Of a stretch of DNA of 64,000 bases, positions 1 to 10,334 are shown piece by piece (the stretch's first letter is position 1; every line of letters begins with the position of its first letter). Source of the DNA: Coprinus comatus. Lineage: Eukaryota > Basidiomycota > Agaricomycetes > Agaricales > Agaricaceae. The position numbers and the translations under genes were made by a program. The notes below the pieces were generated by a model. The model did not search any database. It was not told the DNA's origin and saw nothing but the letters and a program-made list of their open reading frames with translations. The stretch spans positions 62,001-126,000 of the forward strand of contig JAWPGT010000061.1 of the NCBI GenBank assembly GCA_034638255.1, read 5' to 3'.

Positions 1-402
1 TCTAGGACTCGAGAGTAAACTATGGTAGGTAACGGAAACTACCTATTCGAGTCATACGAGGTCTGGAGAAACATAAAGGAAGACAAAGAATAATAAGGAA
101 GCTATTAGTCCATTCTACTGCATGCCCAAGTTGCTGTAGGTAGTTGGCTATTTCTATGTGCACAGGTTTGGGTCTGTGTATCTATATATAGTCCAGTATA
201 AGTCATCGGTTCTATACATACTTTGTAGAACTATAAATAGTTCTTCTAGAGGGTGGTGGCATTGTCTTCCACAGAGCAATATTCTAGTCCAGAGTCTGAG
301 TCATCAGACTCATCGTGGGACCAGGTCGGTAGGAGTACCAGAATAGTTTTGATCTGCTTGTCATCGGAGTCAGATGCTTCCGATCTTGGTGGGTTCATAA
401 CA
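1..402 (-). mobile_element. Solo LTR family A, 3' 402 bp of + strand (left end off-window)
   Basis: This stretch is a near-identical copy of the LTR found at 9695-16849 once that copy's insertion is removed. It begins about 280 bp into the LTR and ends with TTCATAACA, matching the TAACA end of the other copy. By position of the TATA-like box in the full copy, the LTR lies in minus orientation. Directly after base 402 the sequence becomes retropepsin-coding gypsy DNA, with no primer binding site or gag. This is therefore best read as a solo LTR inserted into the gypsy element rather than that element's own 5' LTR. The left target-site duplication would lie outside the window. Confidence 0.8.
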
Positions 403-403
403 A

Positions 404-3180
404 CCAGACCCTATTTATTCTCCTGAACCAGACATTCTGCCACCAGTGAACATCTCTGTTATCCCTCTCATTCTGTCCCGCAATGAGAAATCTATTTATT
501 TACCAATTTATCTTCAAAATCATTGCTCTCACCAGATCGCCACCCTCAATGCCCTGATTGATTCAGGAGCTCAAGGAAACTTTGTTTCTGAGAAAACCAC
601 ATGCTCCCTTAACCTCCAATGAACCCTGGTGGAACCTCCAATTGCCATTACAAATGTTGATGGAACCGAAAACATCAGTGGAACAATCACTGAGAAAGTA
701 GTTGTGGAATATATCATAGATGGTCAAAACATCAAGACAGATGCCTATGTTATTGGAATTGGAAAACACCCCACCATTCTAGGGTTTTCCTTTCTGGAAC
801 AGTACAATCCCAACATTGATTGGACTGCCAAAACATTCCGATGGCATTCACCATCTTCTAGAACCATCTCCTGCTCCCAACTCGAAAATTCCATCACAAT
901 CAATGAAATCACCTGTTACAGTGAAAACCCAATTGATGTTCCTAAAAACCTCCGCATTGCTGCACAATCACTCCCTGATACCCTTGACACTGGATTGGCT
1001 GGCCACCTCATACAAATCAATGCCAAAACTTCTGCATCCCAACTTATATCTCAAAAGCATGCAAAAGCTACATCTTCTGATCCAAAGGAGATAGTTCCTA
1101 GAACATTATGGAAATATCTTCCTGTCTTCAATAAGAAGGCTTCAGAATGATTTCCTCCATCACGACCTTGTGATCATTGCATTGATCTAAAAGAAACCTT
1201 CACTCCAAAGTCTTACAAACCATATCGCCTTGCACCAGCTGAAATGGATGAATTGAAGACCTTTCTTGATGAGAACCTAGCCAAAGGATATATTTGACCA
1301 TCTAAATCTCCCATGGCATCACTGTTCTTTTTTGTCAACAAGAAAGATGGAAAATCTCTCAGACCATGTCAAGATTATTGCTACCTCAATTCCCACACTG
1401 TGAAAAACACCTATCCCATTCCCAATGTCAGCTCAATCATGGACCACCTCTGTGGAGCTAAATACTTCACCAAAATGGACATTTGTCTTGGATATAACAA
1501 TGTTTGCATCTTTGATGGAGACCAATGGAAAGGAGCATTCAAAACTCCATTTGGTCTTTTCGAACCCACTGTTATGTTCTTTGGAATGACAAATTCTCCT
1601 GCAACGTTCCAGGCAATGATGGATCATATCTTCCGAGATCTCATTGACAAACCTGGTTGTACCACAGTTATTGTCTATATGGATGATATTCTCATTTTCT
1701 CTGATAACAAACAAGATCTTAACAAGATGACTCTAGAAGTTCTAAAAAGAGTCCAAGAAAACAATCTTTATCTTAAAACTGAGAAATGCAAATTGGAGAA
1801 AACCTCCATAGAATTCCTAGGAATGACAATAAGCCAGAACAGTATCACCATGTCTGAAGACAAACTGGCTGGAATTGCAGAATGGCCTATCCCAACATCA
1901 CAACATGAAGTTAGAAAGTTCTTAGGATTTGCAAACTTCTACTGAAAATTCATCAAGGACTATGCCAATATCACCCATCCTCTAAATGACCTTCTACACA
2001 AGTCAGTAGCATTTAAATGGACCCCAGAAGCAGAAGAAGCTTTCAATACTGTTAAAGACATGTTTGCGAACGGATCTATCCTTCTCACTCCTGATCCTCA
2101 CAAACCTTTCCATGTCGAAACAGATGCTTCTGACTTTGCAACAGGCAGTGTTCTATGTCAAACTGATGAAAACAGAGTTACTCATCCTTGTGCATTCCAT
2201 TCTAAATCCCTTGGACCTGCGGAACGCAACTATCCCACTCCGGACAAAGAACTCCTTGTGATCAAACAAGCTTTTGATGACTGGCGCCACTACCTACTAG
2301 GATTGCCGCATATAGTAACTGTGCACAGTGATCACAGCAATCTCCATTTTTGGCAAGATTCGCAGAAGCTGTCACATCATCAAGCTCACACTTGGGCTGA
2401 ACTGCAGAAATACAACTTTGTGATAAAACACAAACCAGGAAAAGAAATCCCTGCTGCAGATGCACTCTCTAGACAACCAGATCATAACTTTGACTCTGCT
2501 GAAGAAAATGTGGACATTGTGGTTTTACCAAACAAGCTATTCTTAAATGCCACTTCAACTGAACCTGCCTTAATTGCTCAAGAACCCACTCTGAAAGAGA
2601 AACAATGGCTTCTAGCACAGCACCATGATCACCATTCCGCAGGCCACCCTGGAATAGATGAAACATTAAGACAAATTCAGTTAATAGTGAAATGGCCTGG
2701 AATGTGCAATTTCATCACCAACTATGTCAAAGTTTGTCCAAAATGCCAACAATTCAAGATTGATTGGAATCCTGCAAAACCTCCATTCCAACCACTTCCC
2801 CCATCTGAATCTATGCATGTTTTTGGTGATATTGCTATGGACCTGATCACCGATCTTCCTATTTGCGGAAAATTTGATTCTATATTATCCATGATAGATC
2901 GCGGATTATTGAAGGGGATAATACTCTGTCCAATGTCAAAAACCTGCACCTTCACCAACATCTCTAAACTCCTGATCGACAATGTCTACAAATGGTTTGG
3001 TACCCCCAACACTATTGTCTCAGATCGCAACCCTTGTTTTGCTTCTAAAGCTGCCCAAAGGTTCTTTAAGATGCTCCAGATCAACTGGAAACCTTCTACG
3101 GCATACCATCCCCAAACAGATGGTGCAACAGAACAAGCTAATCAAGAGATTGAAACATATCTCTTGATCTACTTGGAGTC
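404..3180 (+). pseudogene. pol: Ty3/gypsy pol, part 1: protease, RT, RNase H, integrase (decayed)
   Basis: One reading frame runs from 404 to about 3180, broken only by TGA codons at 620, 1148, 1295 and 1943. In order it shows a retropepsin (LIDSGAQGNF near 555-585), a reverse transcriptase (MASLFFFVNKKDGK, KMDICLGYNN, active-site YMDDIL near 1678), an RNase H (VETDASDFATG near 2115, DALSRQ near 2458), an integrase zinc finger (HxxxH then CPKCQ) and part of the integrase core (GDIAMDLI; TVSD-like IVSDRN; YHPQTDG near 3106). This is the chromovirus order of Ty3/gypsy elements. No gag is visible upstream because a foreign LTR abuts at 402. The frame is cut at about 3180 by a 1.4 kb insertion. 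It is non-functional because of the stops and the insertion. Confidence 0.93.
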
Positions 3181-3319
3181 ACCAAAAGTGATGTCACGTC
3201 ACAGATTTTCCCACAGACAATCATTGATGCATTGCTCTCCTGCAACTTCGGGAGATAGACAATGAAGTTGAATACATATGGAGTATATTCTACTACAAGA
3301 TTACCTATAGAATATAATA

Positions 3320-3482
3320 TTAAAATTGTATATGACCACCCCATGCAGCCAAAACAGCCTTGATATGGTCTGGCATTGTTCCAATGAAATGGTCAACCTG
3401 GTCAATTGGTAGTGAGTCCCATGCAGCATGGACTACCAACTTTAATTCATCCACAGTTCTGAGAATTCTTATTCTTAGGCAG
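3320..3482 (-). pseudogene. C-terminal relic of a Tc1/mariner transposase
   Basis: Read on the minus strand, this piece ends with a stop at 3320-3322. It encodes a tail of the type W-x2-LP-x3-V-x2-...-MP-x-AV-AA-GG (AAWDSLP, then TMPDHIKAVLAAWGG). This is the usual C-terminus of Tc1/mariner DDE transposases; the intact one at 16850-17320 ends in a comparable SMPRRVQAVLQAKG. Nothing of the DDE catalytic core is visible upstream. It is a short fossil inside the sequence that splits the gypsy pol gene. Confidence 0.6.
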
Positions 3483-3575
3483 TATTACAGTAGAGAAATC
3501 AATAAATGCATTATTGCGCAACCAATACACCACATAGAGCTATGTAACTAGTACCATTAGATAGGTATCGTAAGT

Positions 3576-4107
3576 GCGGTTCTGTAGAGCCTAAGAACGT
3601 GCCTAGAAGCCAAGAATTGAAAGTGTGACACCCTTAAGGAACATTCTGCATTTTGGACTTGATGAAATTTTGAAAATGGGTGATCATGTGACAGTGGGAA
3701 CATGGACACATCACACCATGTTACTGCCTCTCCCCATTTCTTTCCATTCCCCTTGACGAAATGCTCAACCCCACACCTGTCACCTTGCTACTCAACTCCT
3801 GACTTCTATAGCCTGGCCCACCCCTCCCCTTAGCCACAACACATTCAACATCCACCCTATCACACTCCTCCCTCTACAACCACCAGAGGTCAAGACTACT
3901 AACAACCTCAATTTCGCGTCATATGCCACGTTTTTAGGCTTGTTAGAACCGCATTGAAGAGGCGAATGAATAGAGGGTAGAATGGCGCGAAACGGGGGAG
4001 TATTCATTGGTTAAAGGTGTGTTTTCTATTTTTTATACTATTCCTACATATTCTCCTTTAACATATCCATTTCTTCGCGTCCTGACGCGTTTTTAGGCTC
4101 TACAGAA
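3576..4107. repeat. Inverted-repeat (MITE-like) element with a third internal repeat copy
   Basis: GCGGTTCTGTAGAGCCTAAG at 3576-3595 is matched, on the opposite strand, by two segments further right. One lies at about 3918-3955 (carrying TTTTTAGGCTTGTTAGAACC) and one ends at 4107 (TTTTTAGGCTCTACAGAA). The layout suggests a small non-autonomous DNA transposon of about 380-530 bp, or two overlapping ones sharing a left end. I do not see a convincing target-site duplication. There is no coding sequence inside. Confidence 0.5.
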
Positions 4108-4379
4108 TGCCACAAATCACCGCTTTCCAATGCCACCAGCCTCGTACGATTTGGTGAAGAACTCGGCACACTGTGATGATATCTTTATAATGTAAGTTGA
4201 TTTTTTTTGATTTATAACTTTATTAATAATATTGTTCTACAGTTGCCTCATGTTTATTAGTAGTTTAGCTATTATATCATTACATTTGTATTAGATTAGA
4301 GTCACAATACACTTTTTTTAACTCTACTCCTCTCGAAAAAATGATTAAAATTATATTATATTATAATATTATACTATTT

Positions 4380-4605
4380 CCAAGCTGCTAAATGTGTTCC
4401 CAAGTAGTCCTCAAGTATTTTCAAGCAGTCCCCAAGTATTTTCATGCTTCCACAAGGTAGAGGGACCTACTTATTGAGCTTGGAGCAGCTCTTCAAGTTG
4501 CTCCAAGGAGAATTCCAGATTTCCCCAAAACTTACTTGAAGTTACTTGTACTTCCTTGAAACCACCTCCAAGGAAGCACAAGTACCTTCAAGGAAATGTG
4601 CGAAA
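4380..4605. repeat. Self-complementary CAAGTA/CTTGAA-rich segment
   Basis: The segment is built from repeated short words such as CAAGTATTTTC, CTTGAAG and CTTGGAG in both orientations. For example, ACTTCCTTGAA is followed by CAAGGAAGCACAAGT, so the strand can fold on itself. It forms the right-hand part of the composite insertion that splits the gypsy integrase. It has no coding content. It may be the end of a non-autonomous element, but no matching left end near 3180 is clear. Confidence 0.4.
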
Positions 4606-5306
4606 TCCTGATGCATGCTGCCAACAAACGATCACCACTAGAAATTATGACTGGAACAAATCCACCATCCTTCCCCAATGTTATGGAAGAATCTGGTGCA
4701 CCATCAGTCGATGATCATATTTGAAAACTTGATCATTTCAGACACAAAGCACTGCTAGCCTATCAATCTGCAGCTAAAGTGATATCTTCTCATGTCAAAT
4801 ACCCTCATTATCCAACCTATAATGAAGGGGATGAAGTTTATCTAAATGTGAAGAACCTTCCCATCCAATATCAATCATCGAAGATCAAGCCAAAACGTCA
4901 AGGTCCCTTCAAGATCCTAAAACGCAAAGGACCTCTGACTTATCAACTTCTTCTACCAACTTCATGGAAAATCTATGATATGTTTCATGTGGCTCTGTTG
5001 AAACCCGCAGTTCAAAACAAGATCAACCCAAACAAGCCTTCCTCTGAAACCATCCCTGATTTGATAGATGGAGAAGAATACTGGGAAGTTGAAGCAATCA
5101 TCAATCACAAAAGGAGTAGAAACAAGATGAAGTATTTGATCAAATGGAAGGGATTTCCTGACTCAGAGAACACTTGGGAACCAGAAGAGAATGTTTCAGA
5201 TTCAGCAAAAGAACTGTTTGGAGAGTACCAGAAGAATCATCACCTTTCACTTAAAAGGGCTCCTCCAAAGAAGACACTCTCTACCCCCCCTTGCAGATAT
5301 AAATGA
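4606..5306 (+). pseudogene. pol: Ty3/gypsy pol, part 2: integrase C-terminus and chromodomain
   Basis: This continues the interrupted integrase. It starts with the end of the core (SPLEIMTG near 4636) and continues with the GPY/F-type module (GDEVYLNVKNL, then GPFKILKRKGPLTYQL near 4902). It finishes with a chromodomain near 5080-5215 (YWEVEAIINH; YLIKWKGFPDSENTWEP). The chromodomain marks the element as a chromovirus; such domains direct integration toward particular chromatin. One in-frame TGA lies at 4722. The stop at 5304-5306 overlaps the ATG of the next reading frame as ATGA. Confidence 0.92.
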
Positions 5307-7360
5307 CCAAACACTCTCCTCTGGAATACTCGCCCTCTACCACTCGCTCTTCCATACCAAACCTCACCTCCTCTCACTCATCCTCCACACCGAGCCTAAG
5401 CTCAACCACCAATGACACATTTCTGTCACCAGCAACTACACCCCCTCAAACTGCATCTACAACAGGAGCTATCAATACTCCTCTTGCTCTCAATCCAGCT
5501 TTTGATCCTAACCAACTTTGACTGGATGATCCAGAAGTTCAAGTTCTTCTTGATACTGCTATCAAGGATATTCCTCCTCACATTCTCAATTGCCTGCACA
5601 TTGATACTCTTATTGCTTGTGGTACTTACCCACCTGGAACAACTCTGATTGAGGAACCCCAACTTGCCACAGCTATAGTCCTAGCAAGGTTCAATGCCAT
5701 TCCACCTACCATGGATTAAACAGAGACACCCCTTGCTCACCCTATACCCCACATTGCTACTCCAGACGCAGTCTCTCCCCTCATTGAACAACCAACCACT
5801 GCACCCTCTAGGTCAGATGGTAACTTGCCTGAACCAGTATTTGCGACGGAAATTCACCCAAGAAGTGCACCTGCCACCCCCTCCATTCATAATTCAAGTA
5901 CATTGGAATGGGGAAATCACTATAACTGGAGAAGGGGAGTTGGACATCCAAACATGCTTTCCTACCATGACGAGAGAGAGGCACCACGAGAACTACCAGC
6001 TGGATCCAATGCCAAGTTTCTCACCCTTCCATATTTCAAGAAACTCTATGAACTCTGGAATGTCCTCACCCACATTGTGTCAATGGCACGAGCAGAACAA
6101 TATGCTCCCACCTCTGCACCTGGTCGCCTGGCACAATTATACTTCATTCGACAGCTTAGGGAGACCGTTACCAAGTACCTTGCCCATGCATCAGAGATCT
6201 CAGAAGCCTCTACCCCCACAACCAACCCTCCATGACCAGATGACCCAATGGGATCGAATGTTCCTAGAAATGTTGGACATGAGAACCCCAGCCTCCCAGC
6301 TAGCCAGGTTCCTCCTGCCAATCTCCTTACCAACATCCCCAATACCTATCCAATCGCCCCAGACCATCCATTCACCAACCTTGGTTCCAGATATCTGTAT
6401 TGATACACCACACCTGCTCTTTACCATTCCCCAAACCAACAAGAGGCCTGTATCTTACAAAATATCTCCAACCCACCATTCAAGTTGTCAAGAGCAGTTC
6501 ACTATGCATCATCATTAAGGGAACTGGCTGATAAGATCATTGGTTCTGAGGATTTTGAGCAATGGTTTGGAAGGTTCCCAGTCTACAAGTTGAAAGAAGA
6601 TATCATGAAGAAGGATATTCCCTTACTGGTCTACAACCAGTTCACTGATGAAGAAAAGAAGTGTTACAATTACGGTTGCATTGTCTGTGGATTAGTCAGA
6701 CACATTGGATCATCATGCCCTGACTACCAATGCCAATTCTGCAATACCATGGGACATTATTCCTGGACTTGCAAGAATCAACCCACATCCCTAGTCATTG
6801 TCTCTCGACTCAATACTCCTGAACCCCTGGAACTAGCCACTCCTATCACACTCACGAGAGCTCAAGATCAAATCACTCCTGAGATCTTTGGCATCCAGAA
6901 GGCTCACGGATTACAATTTCATCATGTCGGACATACTTCCTCCCTCCTCATCCCTCTTCCTCGATGTCTTGATGAGAACTGGAATTCTGAATTCACCACC
7001 ACTTACTTGTTAACCACACATCCTACCTTGGATTAAATTCTGGCTCATCGAACCCTTGCTCCTCTCACAAATGAGTGTCCCTTTCCTGCCAACTTGGAGA
7101 ATGATGGAAACTATCAAGGAGACATCAGACCATGGGTCAACCCCAGATTGCCACCTAACCGAGTCACCTATTGAGATGAGCAAGACAACTGCCAAGTAGA
7201 TGAAATCTGTCACCCCTCCCAGTTCCTACACCACATTTCACATACTCCTCCTCTTTGGGAAATCCCTACTTCAGCAGTACGCCACCCTCTTCCTGCCAGA
7301 CCACCCACTCCACTGCCTGCCTACCAACCTTGACCCTCTCACTATGACAGACATGTCTAA
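5303..7360 (+). pseudogene. Zinc-knuckle reading frame downstream of pol in the gypsy element (decayed)
   Basis: A single frame starts at the ATG at 5303, which overlaps the pol stop by four bases, and runs to a TAA at 7358. It is broken by several internal stops, for example at 5519, 6233 and 7034. The N-terminal third is Ser/Thr/Pro-rich. The middle holds hydrophilic, helical-looking sequence. At about 6661-6777 come two back-to-back CCHC zinc knuckles of the form C-x2-C-x4-H-x4-C (CIVCGLVRHIGSSC and CQFCNTMGHYSWTC). CCHC knuckles normally belong to Gag, which lies upstream of pol. Here the module lies between the chromodomain and the 3' LTR. Whether it is a relocated gag or an accessory nucleic-acid-binding protein cannot be decided from this sequence. 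Confidence 0.6.
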
Positions 7361-7474
7361 ATGTGGACTTATTTTCCTTGAGTACTTTTTCCTTTTCCCT
7401 TTTTATTTTCATCTGGACTACTACCTTGAACTATTATTTATGAACTATGGACTAGTTCTCTAGAAAGGGGATAA

Positions 7475-8622
7475 TGTTACAGTTTCATATTTATCATGAC
7501 TAATCATTAGAACTAATGATGGACAATAGTGTACTTTCTCTTCTATTTGTTTTACATAGCCTTGGACTGATGTTTTGTACAGCCTTAGACTAGTAGTTTC
7601 TATGGACTTCCACTTGTCGTTTCACTTGCTGCTTCAGCTGTAGATAGTTTCACTCTCCTGTCTCACATGTATCAAGCATAGCCTACAACCTGTACTCATA
7701 GTTGTATAAATACATGGACAGCAACAGAGGTTAAGCTTTAGCTTAATACTTTTGTTTGTTCTCTATCTTGTTCATTCTCCTCTACTTGATAACCCTAGAA
7801 CTTGGAGTCAGCTCTAACTCTTGCATGAATGGCTTATTAGTGTTACGAGCCAACCCAAACCACCGGTCCGCACCACTACCACGGAAGAAGATCTGTTCTC
7901 CATCTTCCCTGAACTCATTCCTCAAAACGACTCCGTCATGGATGACATCGCCTAACAGAAGACTCCATGCCCCACTATGACATACGTGACACCACGATGA
8001 CCTACAACTCGCCACTATGACCTAACGTCGAACTAAGTATAAGTTTCCGTTTATATTTAGAAGTCTGCATTTCCCCGACTCCAAGTATTAGTTATCCATT
8101 TCGTCATTTACTCCTGTTGACTAATCTTTCATTGTGTATGGAGTAAATAGTCCCCGACCCCGATGTCTCACCTACTCCTGTTGACAGTTCTATCATTGTG
8201 TATGGAGTAGATTATAAAGCGATGACGAGTATTAGGATATAATTAGTTAGTAGCTATTATTAGGTACATCCCTAGAATAGTATAAATACTCGATGTATTA
8301 GACGATTAAAGCCTCAAGCTTTAATCTCTTCTGTTGTATCCCTTATACATCTCTGTCTCCATACCTCTCGGTCACTAGGTTGAAAGGCCTTGAGATTGCA
8401 GCAGAGTGTTTATTGAAAGCACATTCCTAAACGACTGCACCTAGCGTTTAAGTTCCAGGGTGTTCAGCTTAACGGTTCATGGTCATAACAATTAGTAAGG
8501 AACACCTGTGATCTACAGTCTGAGTACTGTGGAGGTCATCCCCTGAAAGTAGTCTCAGTCTGAGTAGACATTCTCCTCCTACGAGCATCTTGAAGAGATC
8601 CATCGTAGCATTGTCTATAACA
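7475..8622 (+). mobile_element. 3' LTR of the Ty3/gypsy element, split by a solo LTR
   Basis: A purine run AGAAAGGGGATAA (7462-7474) looks like the polypurine tract. It is followed immediately by TGTTACAG, the LTR start. A TATA-like box (TGTATAAATACA) lies near 7701. The LTR is interrupted at 7841-8490 by a family-B solo LTR flanked by ATTAG duplications. It then resumes and probably ends at 8622 in TATAACA. Without the insert it is about 493 bp. The start is well supported. The exact 3' end is inferred from the TGTTA/TAACA symmetry, because no second copy is present to align. Confidence 0.65.
7841..8490 (+). mobile_element. Solo LTR family B, 650 bp, with 5-bp target duplication
   Basis: The sequence starts with TGTTACGAGCC and ends with GGTCATAACA. 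It is flanked on both sides by ATTAG (7836-7840 and 8491-8495), a perfect 5-bp target-site duplication. A TATAAATACT box near 8280 puts transcription in the plus direction. It is a reverse-oriented, nearly identical copy of the 650-bp LTR at 12429-13078. No internal retrotransposon sequence is attached, so it is a recombination-derived solo LTR inserted into the gypsy 3' LTR. Confidence 0.93.
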
Positions 8623-8795
8623 GACCAGCCAGATTGACAAGCCAGATAGCAGTGCTGTTGAAATAGCTGAAGTTGATTCATGATGTATACTGAACAATTA
8701 TAATAATATACATGTTTATACAACAACAATCTAACATTATAATGGCCTGAAATTGACTTTAATGTGTTGGAAAAATGCACAAAAGATGGATGTTA

Positions 8796-9007
8796 CAGTA
8801 AGGGACAAAACCATTCCAATGTTTTGAAGTACTGCCAAGATTGCTTTATATCTTAGGAACCACATAGTCTACTCACTTGTAAATTTAATTGCAGATAGCC
8901 TAATCCATTGCCTATTGGTTTCCAAAGTCTCATTATGTAAGCTAAAAATGCGTGGGAGATATAAATTAATTATTATTTTATACTCATTGGAATGGTTTTG
9001 TCCCTCT
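8796..9007 (+). repeat. Left terminal inverted repeat of the Tc1/mariner element, 212 bp
   Basis: It starts just after the TA duplication. It matches the complement of 17347-17558 with only scattered substitutions. Its own outer end (GGGACAAAACCATTCCAATG near 8803) is repeated in reverse complement at its inner end (CATTGGAATGGTTTTGTCCC near 8985-9004). The repeat is therefore itself a palindrome-ended unit with two candidate transposase-binding sites in inverted order. Confidence 0.9.
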
Positions 9008-9143
9008 TAGTTCTAGAACACATGACTTTGCCTATTACATCCAAATAAATCCAAATAAAATCACATGACCATTCCACATAATATATAAGTAGGTGTACTG
9101 ATTCCCTGGTATACAACAAACCCCCCACTACACTTCTATTATT

Positions 9144-9694
9144 ATGTGTGCTTTTTCTCCTACCCAAATCAACCAAGTTCTTTCTTACCTGGATAAAGGC
9201 AACTCTGCTCATCAAATTGCTTCTATGACTGGTTTGAGACTTGGTACTATCTCTAGACTTTGTTCCAAGCACAGATCTACCCTTTCCAAATCTGTTGGTG
9301 GTCGTCCATCTAAGCTTTCTTCCTCTAATATCCATTATTCTGTCTGCCTTATTACATCTCACAAAGCTGATAATGCATCTCAAGTCATCAAATCACTCCA
9401 AAATGTTGTTGCCCAACCTATATCAACCAAAACAGTTCAAAGGGGACTCAAAAGTGTTGGAATTAAGGCTGTAGTGAAGCAGAAAAGACCTAAACTCAAT
9501 GCAATTCATAGGAGGAAAAGGTTGGAATGGGCAGAGAGGCATGTTGATTGGACATTAGAGGATTGGAAAAGGATAATTTGGACAGATGAGTCTAAAATTA
9601 ATCAGTTTGGGTCAGATAGAAGAGTTTGGGTATGGAAAAAGGCAGGAGAGAAGTTGAATAATAGACTGGTAGAAGAAACAGTAAAATTTGGTGG
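9144..9694 (+). pseudogene. Tc1/mariner transposase, 5' part (disrupted by LTR insertion)
   Basis: Translation from the ATG at 9144 gives a helix-turn-helix N-terminus (INQVLSYLDKGNSAHQIA; GRPSKL) and a second DNA-binding segment (TVQRGLKSVG). The first catalytic aspartate follows in IIWTDESKINQFG near 9580. The frame runs to KFGG, where the family-A LTR enters after the duplicated GGTGG (9690-9694). The coding continues at 16855. The spliced-together coding length is 1017 nt including stop, about 338 residues, typical of Tc1 transposases. The only visible lesion is the insertion. Confidence 0.92.
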
Positions 9695-10007
9695 TGTTAA
9701 GACCTCGAACCATTAGATGCCTGTGAATTTAACACGAGCACCATGTGGGAACAAGCTGGCAATCTTCTTTACTATCCTTCCAATTAGTATCCTAGTGCCC
9801 AGTGGCTAGGACCATTTTGGGATAATAAAGAGTTAGAATTAACCAGTTAAAAGCTTGAGGCTTTTAACACTACAAGTACATGGTATATATACATTTCTAG
9901 ACTAAGTTCTAGTTGTATCTATGTACAAGTAGTCCATGAGTAATACTAAGTCATTACTGATGGCAGTGTGTTCTAGGACTTGAGAGTAAACTATGGTAGG
10001 TAACAGA

Positions 10008-10045
10008 CATCAGGAAATGGTGTTCAGTTATATTGCACTCTGCCT
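10008..10045 (+). repeat. Left terminal inverted repeat of the Plavaka element
   Basis: CATCAGGAAATGG starts the element and TATATTGCAC follows about 22 bases in. The right end reads, in complement, CATCAGGAAAAAATGG and then TATATTGCAC at nearly the same spacing. The outermost ten bases are identical between the two ends. Confidence 0.8.
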
Positions 10046-10334
10046 CAACTTCATTGTTACATGTTGTATGGATTGTCAATAGAGTACCTACCATCACCTG
10101 ATTGTACATCATAGTCACATGCAGGTACAACTGGGTACAATCAGGTGCAATCAAGCCGCCTGTCATCACAATGTGGCTGATCCCATCAAATGTTTGATTG
10201 ATTGTCCAATGCCAACTCTGTAGAAGAATGAATAACATTGCAAGACAGGCTGTGACTTGCCTACTAGTGAGGTGACAGTCAAGCATTTTTCAAGTTCTAC
10301 AATCATAGTACATATATTTAATAACTTAATGATA

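Noticed and set aside
5303..7360. Envelope-like gene of an errantivirus-type element
   Set aside because: The frame has no signal peptide or transmembrane segment and instead carries two CCHC knuckles, which fit a Gag-like or RNA-binding protein.
7782..8015. A 77-codon minus-strand frame, nearly identical to one at 12904-13086
   Set aside because: Both lie inside or across the two copies of the family-B LTR. The similarity is due to the repeat, not to a gene family.
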